Part shown: positions 56,253 to 64,000 of the stretch, one piece after another | Layout of the letters: each line of letters starts with the position of its first letter | How positions within the stretch are numbered: the stretch's first letter is position 1 | Source: Trichomonas vaginalis G3 | Taxonomy: Eukaryota > Parabasalia > Trichomonadida > Trichomonadidae | DNA: 64,000 nt | Assembly (NCBI RefSeq): GCF_026262505.1 | Contig: NC_067206.1 | Coordinates: 35,107,896-35,171,895, forward strand | Direction: 5' to 3' | The notes under the pieces: model-generated | Database searches by the model: none | Told to the model about the DNA's origin: nothing | The model's input: the letters and a program-made list of their open reading frames with translations, nothing else | Made by a program: the position numbers and the translations under genes

Positions 56253-58994
56253 ATGACTATTGCTGCATATGCGTATGAAGCTGACAGAGCTAAACGTTTA
56301 TATTTTGGTCAATACTCTCTCACACTTACTGACAAATATATTGTTATTTCTGATGGAAATACCGAGAAATACATAACATGGAAGGACTATGAAAAGTTTG
56401 ACCCTATTTTAACTCCATGTACAATGCCATTCATTGTAAATGGTGAAATCGTCATGAAGAACGACACAACAGTATATAAGTCTGTATATGAAGCATTAGA
56501 ATATATGTTGAATTATAATCCCGAAATATTTGACCCAAGCACTACACCATGTACAATGCCTTTTATTAAGGATGGTGAAATCGTAAGAGTTCCGGATTCA
56601 ACGGTTTATACTGCTGTTCAAAACAGTTTACAAAACATTTTAGCGAATATCTTTAATTCAGAAACTACAGAAATAAAATTACCATATATAACAGATGCTA
56701 AAGAAATTAAATCAAAAACGACAACATTATTTACGTCACTTAATGATTTAATGACTTATATCATTAATATTCCTGCACCAACTACAGCATTTGATCCAAA
56801 CTCGACGGTTTGCAGTGTACCTTTCATAAAGGACAGTTCAGTAATTGTTTTAAGGGATTCAACAGTTAATGAATCATTAAAGGCTTCATTAATGAAAATC
56901 ATTGATTTTAACTCATTCACGAATACATATAATTCATTCATTAATGTTTCATATGCTTCTAAAGAAGGTGAGCCAAAAACTATCGATAAAGCGGTGTATG
57001 AAATAAAAGCATCAACGACGAAATTGAATTCGTTAACTTTTGACGGTGATAGTTTCGTTAATGACATAACATCGGGGAAAACAATTTTAACGAAAGAATA
57101 TTTAAAATCTCATGTTAGTGAGTTCGTTGAAATTGAAAAAGAAGGTGGAATTAAGTTCGATCCACTGAATTTCATTTTCAGCTTAGCGAATGCGGGTGTT
57201 AGTTTCGCTGAATGGACAACTATACAGAGTGAAATAAATGCAATATGGACGTTTTTGGGGTCAAAAGCGGGAATGGGTGAGCTTGTAAATGCTGCAAGAA
57301 CATTAGGTGAAACAGGAAATTTTGTAGATGGTTTTAAAAGACTTGTTTCAAATGTTTTAACAAACACAAAGAAATTATTTAGATATACCATACATAACGG
57401 ACGGATTTTCGAACAGGTAGCAACAAACCCTCCGGTTATGGCTGCGTTGATGATGGTTAGAGATATAAAACCACGTAACGACGGGAACGAAGAACATGAA
57501 CAACAGAGCCCAACGGGCTCAGAGCCACATAGTGGCGAGGATACTGGTCGGGTTATTCAAGACATTAAAAACGTGTATCCTGAAGTTATTGATTTATTTA
57601 GAGGAGTTAATGATTCAATTTCAAAACATTCTATAACCCTCGATGAAGAGAATAAATTAACAGATTATATATTCGTCATTATTGCAGAATTAATGAAGAG
57701 AATAAATGAAAAAGGAATTGGTGATATCATTAATGTCAGCGATGTAATGATGAAAAGAAATTTTGACTCATTATTTACAAAACCGAAAACAGAATATAGT
57801 CTTTATGACGTAATTACCGAATTAATGAAAAAGATTAATGATAATAAGAGTTCTGGCGGAAGAGTTGAATTAGAAGTGAATGATGTTAATGAGAAATTAG
57901 CCGAAAAAGCAGATAAAAACCATGTTCATTATATAAGTTCTGATGAACAGATTATAACGGACTATCATGGATATTTAACACAGGGTGAAAAAGTGAATAC
58001 GAAAAATGTTAATGAAAGAAGATATAAATTCATTCGTGCTAAAGGTTATGACATACACTGTACTGTACAGTATGACACAGGTATAGCACCACAATCATTT
58101 GGTTATAACGCTGAAATTTATGCTTCATACTTCTTTGTTAACGGTGTATTAGTTGAACCAAGATTTACTTTGAGAGTTAAGTCAAAAATAACTTTTGAAG
58201 ATGCTATTAAAAGTAAAGCTAACAAAACAGAACTTGACGCAACGAACAAAGTTTTGAAATCTCATAAACACAATATCTCCGATATAAATGAACTTCAAAC
58301 TTCTTTAGACAGTAAAGCCGACAAAAATCATACACATAAATCCTTCACTACTGTTAGAGCAGACGACATAATATTGAACTATACTTTAGGTTCAAGTGCA
58401 CCTTTAGAGAATCCAAGTACAAGCGTAAAAGATACACTAAACTCCTTAAATAGTAAATGTATGAACATTGAAGGTCATGCCAGAAACTTTGAAGCATATG
58501 AACTACCAGCAATGTTAGATAAGAAAGCTGACAAAACAGAGCTTCAAACATTAAAGACAGAAATACTTCAAACATTATATCCTATAGGTTCTATTTATAC
58601 GTCAATGAACTCAACAAATCCAGCAACAGTTCTGGGTTTCGGTACGTGGGAACAGATTGTAGATAAATTCTTATACTGTGCTAGATATTCAAAGCAAACA
58701 GGAGGTTCGAAGAAAATTACTGAAGCAAACCTTCCACCGCACACTCATACAGGAACGACAAACTTTTCTGGCGACCATAGCCACTCATTAAGAGACCACC
58801 CATTATACAACTCAGAGTATGAAGCTGGCAATGACGTTTTATCTCCATCTTATAACAATGCAGCAAAAAAGACTTTTCGACCAACTGAACCAGGAGGAAA
58901 TCATTCACATACTTTCACAACAAATCCAACAGGCTCGGGTGCAGATTATATGCCACCATTTGTGACTGTATTCGCATGGTATAGAGTTCAATGA
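56253..58994 (+). CDS. Phage-like fibre protein (913 residues, intact)
   Basis: Starts MTIAAYAYEADRAKRLYFGQ. Residues 45-230 hold three to four degenerate repeats (FDP..TPCTMPFI..GEIV). Residues 230-550 are helical and differ from Mav-1, which has a collagen-like run instead. Then come KADKNHVHYISSDEQIITDY and shaft repeats HKHNISDINELQTSL, and finally a tip with YPIGSIYTSMNSTNP, LPPHTHTG, DHSHSL and YMPPFVTVFAWYRV. The shaft and tip are typical of phage tail fibres with a collar-like trimeric head. It is expected on the virion surface for attachment. A twin-hairpin module lies at 57,506-57,536. It is followed 40 bp later by integrase. Confidence 0.88.
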   Translation: MTIAAYAYEADRAKRLYFGQYSLTLTDKYIVISDGNTEKYITWKDYEKFDPILTPCTMPFIVNGEIVMKNDTTVYKSVYEALEYMLNYNPEIFDPSTTPCTMPFIKDGEIVRVPDSTVYTAVQNSLQNILANIFNSETTEIKLPYITDAKEIKSKTTTLFTSLNDLMTYIINIPAPTTAFDPNSTVCSVPFIKDSSVIVLRDSTVNESLKASLMKIIDFNSFTNTYNSFINVSYASKEGEPKTIDKAVYEIKASTTKLNSLTFDGDSFVNDITSGKTILTKEYLKSHVSEFVEIEKEGGIKFDPLNFIFSLANAGVSFAEWTTIQSEINAIWTFLGSKAGMGELVNAARTLGETGNFVDGFKRLVSNVLTNTKKLFRYTIHNGRIFEQVATNPPVMAALMMVRDIKPRNDGNEEHEQQSPTGSEPHSGEDTGRVIQDIKNVYPEVIDLFRGVNDSISKHSITLDEENKLTDYIFVIIAELMKRINEKGIGDIINVSDVMMKRNFDSLFTKPKTEYSLYDVITELMKKINDNKSSGGRVELEVNDVNEKLAEKADKNHVHYISSDEQIITDYHGYLTQGEKVNTKNVNERRYKFIRAKGYDIHCTVQYDTGIAPQSFGYNAEIYASYFFVNGVLVEPRFTLRVKSKITFEDAIKSKANKTELDATNKVLKSHKHNISDINELQTSLDSKADKNHTHKSFTTVRADDIILNYTLGSSAPLENPSTSVKDTLNSLNSKCMNIEGHARNFEAYELPAMLDKKADKTELQTLKTEILQTLYPIGSIYTSMNSTNPATVLGFGTWEQIVDKFLYCARYSKQTGGSKKITEANLPPHTHTGTTNFSGDHSHSLRDHPLYNSEYEAGNDVLSPSYNNAAKKTFRPTEPGGNHSHTFTTNPTGSGADYMPPFVTVFAWYRVQ
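57506..57536 (+). repeat. Twin-hairpin module in fibre gene (Mav-3)
   Basis: GAGCCC/GGGCTC stem with loop AAC, AGA spacer, then GCCAC/GTGGC stem with loop ATA. It lies in a polar linker of the fibre and keeps the frame. Confidence 0.75.
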
Positions 58995-59034
58995 ACGCGC
59001 TTGAGCCTAGAATAAAATCTTTAACTTTACATAA

Positions 59035-60120
59035 ATGAGCTTGAAAGAAGTATTCGAACAACATCCATGGAGGTCATTTAAGAAGTTCAATGAAGCTGCA
59101 AAGAGTCGGGGATTTACTAACAGAGCTGAAGTGAAAAGGTTCTTTGACAAAAATGTTGTACATCAAACAAAAATAAATCCTTACGACTACTTTTTACCAA
59201 TTTACTCCAACACTCCTGACGCATACCAATTTGACACTCTCATTCAAAGCAGAAAATGTGGTCATAAACCATTCCTCATCTTCATTAATGTTAACACTCG
59301 CAAAGCTTTTGCGTATATAATGAGAAATAAAGGAACTCGTGAAGTGTTAAGAGTTTTACAAAAGTTTGTAGCAGAACATAACCCAAGTACTTTAACATCA
59401 GACCAAGACAGTGCATACCTCAGCAATGAAATCACAGATTTTCTCATTAAGCATAACATAACTCACTACACTACTGAAGACCATAACCATAACATACTCG
59501 GCATCATAAACCGCTTCATAAGGACTCTCAGAGATTTAAACCAAGAGCGAGACTTTACCGAAGAAACAATGAAACATTTTCTCGAAGTATATAATTCCTC
59601 AACACATTCTACAACAGGACATACACCAAATTCAATGACACAACAACAAGAAGAAAAGTATATACAAAAGAAACGAAGCCAAACACAAAATATCAGAAAT
59701 TCAACACAATTTACCCTCATTCCTGGTACAAAAGTTCGTGTAGTTCTTGACGACAAACCATTGACAAAGAAACGTTTAAGGTTAAGTAGAAACTATTATA
59801 TCGTAGACTCTACGCAAGGTAATGGATATCTTATAAAAGCTGCTGACGACTCCATAGCATTTTACCCTCGACATAAATTAGTTGAAAGTAGTAATGGCAA
59901 ACTTGCTGAAACCATTGACGAAGCAAAGCGAGGAGTGGTTATTGAAATACTTGACTACAACATAAACGATGACACTTATAAAGTAAGATATGAAGGAGGC
60001 GTTGAAGATGTTATACCATCTAAGAACTTGAGAGAATCTAAACCAACTCATCTGGGACCATTAGAGCGGGAGTACTGGAAAGATAAAAACATGCCAGAAA
60101 GAATAAGAAAATTCTTCTAA
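59035..60120 (+). CDS. Maverick/Polinton integrase (Mav-3 copy)
   Basis: Intact, 361 residues, with D67, D123 and Asn159 as in the other two copies. The Asn codon is AAC here and AAT in Mav-2, so the residue is kept through silent change. Small differences from the others include Cys for Gly at residue 75. It is downstream of the fibre gene and upstream of the KilA-N cassette. Confidence 0.93.
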   Translation: MSLKEVFEQHPWRSFKKFNEAAKSRGFTNRAEVKRFFDKNVVHQTKINPYDYFLPIYSNTPDAYQFDTLIQSRKCGHKPFLIFINVNTRKAFAYIMRNKGTREVLRVLQKFVAEHNPSTLTSDQDSAYLSNEITDFLIKHNITHYTTEDHNHNILGIINRFIRTLRDLNQERDFTEETMKHFLEVYNSSTHSTTGHTPNSMTQQQEEKYIQKKRSQTQNIRNSTQFTLIPGTKVRVVLDDKPLTKKRLRLSRNYYIVDSTQGNGYLIKAADDSIAFYPRHKLVESSNGKLAETIDEAKRGVVIEILDYNINDDTYKVRYEGGVEDVIPSKNLRESKPTHLGPLEREYWKDKNMPERIRKFF

Positions 60121-60210
60121 ACTTTTTCATTAGATGTAAATCAGACATGAATGAGAACAGTCATGTATTATTAATGTTTTCATAAATTTACACCAAAAAA
60201 ATAATGTTTA

Positions 60211-60257
60211 GGTGAAGAGGTGAGATGTCACCCGTTTTCTCACCTGTTTTCTCACCT
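60211..60257. repeat. GGTGA/TCACC dyad module upstream of KilA-N cassette
   Basis: This module and the following 85 bp up to the start codon are repeated almost base for base at 61,054-61,185, on the other side of the KilA-N gene. Confidence 0.8.
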
Positions 60258-60343
60258 CATGAATTTTCATGAATTTTCACAAAAGACCAAAAATAATGTT
60301 AGTTTTATTTTTTTATTTTTTTATTTTGTATGTAAGAACAGAA

Positions 60344-61009
60344 ATGTCAGTCGAAGCAAAAACATTCACGAACAAATCTAATGGCGAAACATTCACAAAA
60401 GGCACTTATAATGGTATTGAAGTCTTACGTAGAGACAAGGATGGTTACATTAATGCAACAAAGATGGCGAGAGAAGCAGGAAAGTTAAACCATTTAAACA
60501 GATTTCTCAATAGTGCTAAAATGCAGGAAATTCTTGAGTTTTGGTTGAAAGAATACGGTCGAGCCAAAAGTGGCTCAACCTCAAAACAAGCATTTTATGA
60601 GCTTACTAAAGGCGTTATGAATGAATTCAAAGGTATTTACATACATCCTGACCTCGTTCATTTTGTTGCTGAATGGTGCTCTGTAAAGTATGCATTTTAT
60701 GTCAAAGATATTATGGACTCCATAGACAAGAAAGTTCATGAGAAGTTAGATGAAGAAGAACTCGAAGATACAGTAGAAAATGCTAAACCTTTGTTTGAAG
60801 AAGAAGTTGGAAAAATGTGCGAAAAACAATTAGAACATGAACGTGAGATATGTTATGGTTATAGAGATTCTCCATACGAACTAGACCAATGGGAACAAGA
60901 AGATTTAAAGAGAGAATTTAGAGAATATGAACTCGCTAAGATAGCATTTGAAGCTGCAGAAAAGAAGTTAAAAGTTTGGGGTTGTTTTGTACAAAAATAT
61001 TGTGAGTAA
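60344..61009 (+). CDS. KilA-N domain protein (222 residues)
   Basis: Start chosen at MSVEAKTF (60,344), after the conserved TTTTGTATGTAAGAACAGAA leader; the frame upstream is leader sequence. KilA-N signature: GTYNGIEVLRRDKDGYINAT, MAREAGKLNHLNRFL, and GIYIHPDLVHFVAEWCSVKY. KilA-N proteins are DNA-binding regulators in phages and large DNA viruses. A charged coiled coil forms the C-terminal third. A single GAGCCA/TGGCTC hairpin lies at 60,561-60,576. This gene is absent from Mav-1, where only the two flanking modules remain. Confidence 0.88.
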   Translation: MSVEAKTFTNKSNGETFTKGTYNGIEVLRRDKDGYINATKMAREAGKLNHLNRFLNSAKMQEILEFWLKEYGRAKSGSTSKQAFYELTKGVMNEFKGIYIHPDLVHFVAEWCSVKYAFYVKDIMDSIDKKVHEKLDEEELEDTVENAKPLFEEEVGKMCEKQLEHEREICYGYRDSPYELDQWEQEDLKREFREYELAKIAFEAAEKKLKVWGCFVQKYCE

Positions 61010-61053
61010 ATGAACCATTTATTTTGTTGCTAAATTCAATAAAAATAATGTTT

Positions 61054-61101
61054 AGGTGAAGAGGTGAGATGTCACCCGTTTTCTCACCTGTTTTCTCACC
61101 T
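61054..61101. repeat. GGTGA/TCACC dyad module downstream of KilA-N cassette
   Basis: Direct repeat of the module and leader at 60,211-60,343; it also serves as the presumed promoter of the next gene. Confidence 0.8.
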
Positions 61102-61184
61102 CATGAATTTTCATGAATTTTCACAAAAGACCAAAAATAATGTTAGTTTTATTTTTTTTATTTTTTTATTTTGTATGTAAAGAT

Positions 61185-62150
61185 ATGATTTCAACAATCG
61201 GCACAACAACAATTCAAGCCGCGAACGGCGGGACTCTGTCCACAACAACAGCACCAAACTCGTTAGTTATGAATCCTACGTCAATGTTGGTAGAGATGAA
61301 AAACTTCATTCCTTCTTCATATACTTTCGAAACAAAAATCCAGAAGATAAAGCAAGAACTTTTAACAAGTAATTTAGACTGTAGTGCGAAAGATGAAACA
61401 AATGAACAGTATCTTTATGAAATGCAGGACATTATTGACCATTTACCCAAATTGCCTGAAATCCAACAACAAAAACTCACTATTCCTGAATTCGACGAAA
61501 TTGAAGTGAAACCAACTGACTCAGTAGAAATAAAGAAGTTCATACGTAAAGTAAATTATGAATTCCTTGGTTTTCATTGCAACCATAAGGTTATGGACAA
61601 AGATTGCGACATGGTATATAAAAACATTTCTGACATATATAAATCTGAGGAGTTTAAGACCTACGATAACTTTGTTTCGTTAGTTGCAGAATGTGTTTGG
61701 GAAATAAGAGATAAAGATAGAAGAGGTAAGGTATGGAATGAACAGATAAGACCCGCTATGTTTGAGATGAAGAGAGCAATTGACGCCTTAGTTGTTTTAG
61801 CAGGTAAGGTTTCAATGTATAATGCAAAAATGAACCCGCAATGTTCAAAATGTAAAGCAGCAATTAGGAAATATAACTACTCAGTCAAAGAGATAGAAAG
61901 AATGCGAAACGACTATGCAGACTTAAAGAAAGAAGTAGAGAAACCAGCAGAAGATAAAATGAACATGTTAGAATTTCTGAACAAAAACTATCCAACAGTA
62001 GAAGATTTCCTTCTATCTGACGTCAAGAAGAAATATAAAGAGACTTTCGGCATTGTTAAAACATTCGATGTACTAAAAGAAGAAATAGAAGCTACGAAAT
62101 TGTTTAGGATTTCAAATATACATCGTACAATTCATGTAAAACGCTTATAA
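61185..62150 (+). CDS. Unknown Maverick protein (321 residues, intact)
   Basis: Start at MISTIGTTTIQ (61,185), after the same leader as the KilA-N gene. The protein is helical, with a Cys/His-rich stretch (FLGFHCNHKVMDKDCD) and a CxxC pair (QCSKCKAAI). The C-terminus HRTIHVKRL is conserved in the Mav-1 copy. An 8-residue insert (AANGGTLS) near residue 12 comes from a twin-hairpin module missing in Mav-1. It is followed at once by the repeat array. No family is recognised; the Cys/His pattern allows a metal-bound fold. Confidence 0.75.
   Translation: MISTIGTTTIQAANGGTLSTTTAPNSLVMNPTSMLVEMKNFIPSSYTFETKIQKIKQELLTSNLDCSAKDETNEQYLYEMQDIIDHLPKLPEIQQQKLTIPEFDEIEVKPTDSVEIKKFIRKVNYEFLGFHCNHKVMDKDCDMVYKNISDIYKSEEFKTYDNFVSLVAECVWEIRDKDRRGKVWNEQIRPAMFEMKRAIDALVVLAGKVSMYNAKMNPQCSKCKAAIRKYNYSVKEIERMRNDYADLKKEVEKPAEDKMNMLEFLNKNYPTVEDFLLSDVKKKYKETFGIVKTFDVLKEEIEATKLFRISNIHRTIHVKRL
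61218..61241 (+). repeat. Twin-hairpin module, clean 24-bp insertion
   Basis: GCCG/CGGC stem with loop CGAA, one-base spacer, GGAC/GTCC stem with loop TCT. Mav-1 reads ATTCAA-ACAACAACAGCA without it at about 14,475-14,490; here the same flanks enclose exactly 24 extra bases, in frame. Confidence 0.9.
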
Positions 62151-62152
62151 AA

Positions 62153-63121
62153 TAACAGGTGAGAAAACAGGTGAGAAAACAGGTGACATCTCACCTCTTC
62201 ACCTAAATTATATTTTTGGTCATTTACACTCATTTACGATGAAGTTATGACAAAGCATTTACGATGAAGTTATGACAAATTCATGAGGTGAAAAAACAGG
62301 TGAGAAAACAGGTGACATCTCACCTCTTCACCTAAATTATATTTTTGGTCATTTACACTCATTTACGATGAAGTTATGACAAAGCATTTACGATGAAGTT
62401 ATGACAAATTCATGAGGTGAGAAAACAGGTGAGAAAACAGGTGACATCTCACCTCTTCACCTAAATTATATTTTTGGTCATTTACACTCATTTACGATGA
62501 AGTTATGACAAAGCATTTACGATGAAGTTATGACAAATTCATGAGGTGAAAAACAGGTGAGAAAACAGGTGACATCTCACCTCTTCACCTAAATTATATT
62601 TTTGGTCATTTACACTCATTTACGATGAAGTTATGACAAAGCATTTACGATGAAGTTATGACAAATTCATGAGGTGAGAAAACAGGTGAGAAAACAGGTG
62701 ACATCTCACCTCTTCACCTAAATTATATTTTTGGTCATTTACACTCATTTACGATGAAGTTATGACAAAGCATTTACGATGAATTATGACAAATTCATGA
62801 GGTGAAAAAACAGGTGAGAAAACAGGTGACATCTCACCTCTTCACCTAAATTATATTTTTGGTCATTTACACTCATTTACGATGAAGTTATGACAAAGCA
62901 TTTACGATGAAGTTATGACAAATTCATGAGGTGAAAAAACAGGTGAGAAAACAGGTGACATCTCACCTCTTCACCTAAATTATATTTTTGGTCATTTCAA
63001 CTCATTTACGATGAAGTTATGACAAAGCATTTACGATGAAGTTATGACAAATTCATGAGGTGAAAAAACAGGTGAGAAAACAGGTGACATCTCACCTCTT
63101 CACCTAAATTATATTTTTGGT
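62153..63121. repeat. Tandem array, 8 copies of a 128-129 bp unit
   Basis: The TCACCTCTTCACC core starts at about 62,191, 62,320, 62,449, 62,577, 62,706, 62,834, 62,963 and 63,092. Each unit has one GGTGA/TCACC module, the AT-rich tail AATTATATTTTTGGTC and two 24-bp copies of CATTTACGATGAAGTTATGA. Units are nearly identical. Mav-1 has one module at the same place. It could be an iteron-type origin, a regulatory amplifier or a simple recent expansion. Confidence 0.92.
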
Positions 63122-63215
63122 CAAAGCTTCCACGAGAGAAAAGATTCCTCATTCGCTAAGGATTCCAAAAATGAAAAAATCATTGATTTTGGCTGAAAAA
63201 AAACAGCAAAACCCT

Positions 63216-63280
63216 TCTTCCACGGGAACAAAGAAATAAAGAAGAAATAAAGTAAATTTTTTATTTATTCCCGTGGAAGA
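63216..63280. terminator. Long hairpin next to tRNA-like unit (Mav-3)
   Basis: Arms TCTTCCACGGGAA and TTCCCGTGGAAGA with about 39 bp between, the same as 13,321-13,396 in Mav-1 but with a shorter loop. It lies just past the end of the tRNA-like unit in the direction of its transcription. Terminator or processing role is inferred from position. Confidence 0.45.
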
Positions 63281-63343
63281 TAGAGCACTTTTATGATACT
63301 TTTATTCACGACAAACAAGACAAACAAAGAAAATAAGAAAATA

Positions 63344-63417
63344 CGGCGCTGTCGCGGTTCGAACCACAGACCTTGACCCCTCCATAACACCACCTTAGAC
63401 CACTGTGCTACGTAGCC
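63344..63417 (-). ncRNA. Degenerate tRNA-like unit (Mav-3 copy)
   Basis: Same 74-nt unit as 13,183-13,256, with only two or three changes (AAGG for AGAG near the middle). A box, B box and T-rich end are kept. Conservation in two elements that have lost several protein genes suggests more than a random fragment. Confidence 0.4.
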
Positions 63418-63458
63418 TGTCGACATAAGATTTTATAAATTGCATATTTGACGTAAAT

Positions 63459-63829
63459 TTATTTCCATCTAGCTTCCCACTGCATAAGATATTCATACGT
63501 GTTTGTAACATTCATTAAACTTCTTTTCTATTGCATCTAATCTTGCGTTATTTTTTTCAATAACTTGTCTGTATTCTTCATCATCTCCAGCAGTGTTTGG
63601 GTCTTCACGTTAAAATATTCATTGTTAACCAATTTTTTATCTACAAATTTATTAGTGTTTGATTCACTTCGTTATGATAACGGTCATATTCTTTCAATAC
63701 GTAAGTGAAGACAAAATGCGTCGTACCTTCAATCTTAAAGCTTAAAGAACTTTCAACACATTTTTGAGGGTCTGTCAGTGCGTCAATGAGATAGTATTCG
63801 AAGTCAGTCAATAATCTTTTTAAAGTCAT
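63459..63829 (-). pseudogene. Unknown Maverick protein (124-residue family), frameshifted
   Basis: Starts MTLKRLLTDFEYYL. Indels near 63,650, 63,610 and 63,510 break the frame relative to the intact gene at 12,767-13,141. Same neighbours as in Mav-1. Confidence 0.75.
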
Positions 63830-63936
63830 TTCATACAGGATAAAATTTAATGTTGTGAAGAAATAGTGTTTATCTCAGAAAAAAATAACGCTAATTTTAT
63901 TTTATTTATTTTTTTATCCTGTATGTAAAGACAGAT

Positions 63937-64000
63937 ATGTCAACATTAGAGAACACAACAACTGCTATCGTTCATGAAGCCATAAATGAAGAATACGAAT
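63937..64000 (+). CDS. KilA-N/DUF3627-like protein, start only (cut by window edge)
   Basis: MSTLENTTTAIVHEAINEEY matches the first residues of the gene at 11,799-12,658. The leader CCTGTATGTAAAGACAGAT before the ATG is conserved too. Nothing more can be seen of it here. Confidence 0.7.
   Translation, partial: MSTLENTTTAIVHEAINEEYE

Larger units (their letters stand above)
50994..64000. mobile_element. Mav-3: Maverick/Polinton element (partial, runs off right edge)
   Basis: It starts AGTTAGTATAC at 50,994 and is the mirror image of Mav-1 from its right TIR to its KilA-N gene. It is better preserved: the fibre, integrase, both unknowns downstream, the capsid-like gene and the pVI-like gene are all open. 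It also carries cargo absent from Mav-1, a second KilA-N gene and an eight-copy repeat array. Polymerase and major capsid genes should lie beyond 64,000. Confidence 0.92.

Noticed and set aside
60269-60343. Signal peptide at the start of the KilA-N gene and its neighbour (MNFHKRPKIMLVLFF...)
   Set aside because: The hydrophobic run is translated leader DNA (T/A-rich promoter repeat); the same DNA precedes unrelated genes, and ATG at the end of the leader is the better start.
62153-63121. CRISPR-like array
   Set aside because: Units of 129 bp are contiguous and nearly identical throughout, with no unique spacers, in a eukaryotic element.

Overview
The window looks like parabasalid (trichomonad) nuclear DNA, most likely Trichomonas vaginalis or a close relative. 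The reasons are very AT-rich intergenic DNA, compact genes with no visible introns, a glycine-rich ALK/LTK-like protein, an IS481EU-like DNA transposon, and above all several large Maverick/Polinton elements, which are known to be very abundant in that genome. Species assignment is inference; no rRNA or other marker gene is present.

Layout. (1) 1-25,869 is Maverick material in two nested layers. An outer element (called Mav-2 here) runs off the left edge and ends at 25,869. Its phage-like fibre gene is interrupted by a complete inner element, Mav-1 (2,469-23,951, about 21.5 kb), with terminal inverted repeats of about 0.69 kb and a GCTTT target-site duplication. Mav-1 carries a double-jelly-roll-type capsid protein, minor capsid proteins, a protein-primed family B DNA polymerase, KilA-N protein, integrase, phage-like fibre, packaging ATPase, a pVI-like protein and several unknowns. 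Many of these are broken by small indels. (2) 25,870-50,993 is host DNA. It holds a gene fragment at the Mav-2 junction, an IS481EU-like transposon (28,815-32,218, 15-bp target duplication), an unknown gene, a long AT-rich stretch with a MITE-like element (38,073-39,126), a frameshifted membrane receptor-like gene, a glycine-rich protein, an ER-type divergent Hsp70, a bZIP factor and a Frag1/DRAM-like membrane protein. (3) 50,994-64,000 is a third element, Mav-3. It is the mirror image of Mav-1 gene by gene, is better preserved, and runs off the right edge.

How the genes fit together. The Mavericks look like integrated virus-like genomes. Integrase and polymerase serve transposition and copying. 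Capsid, minor capsid, ATPase and pVI-like genes serve particle assembly. The long KADK/HTH-repeat fibre with a phage tail-collar-like end would serve attachment. Integrase is intact in all three copies although most other genes are decayed. A shared GGTGA/TCACC dyad module sits in almost every Maverick intergenic region, and the slot downstream of integrase holds different cargo in each copy.

The most unusual observation is a set of tiny GC-rich twin-hairpin modules (24-31 bp) inside Maverick coding sequences. One is a clean 24-bp in-frame insertion when Mav-3 is compared with Mav-1. Two others at the same site of one gene differ by compensatory changes in both stems. They resemble in form the double-hairpin elements described in some fungal mitochondrial genomes. 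Other points worth attention are an Asn in place of the catalytic Glu in all integrase copies, degenerate tRNA-like units inside the Mavericks, an eight-copy 129-bp array, and paired TTACGC...GCGTCA sites upstream of the bZIP gene.
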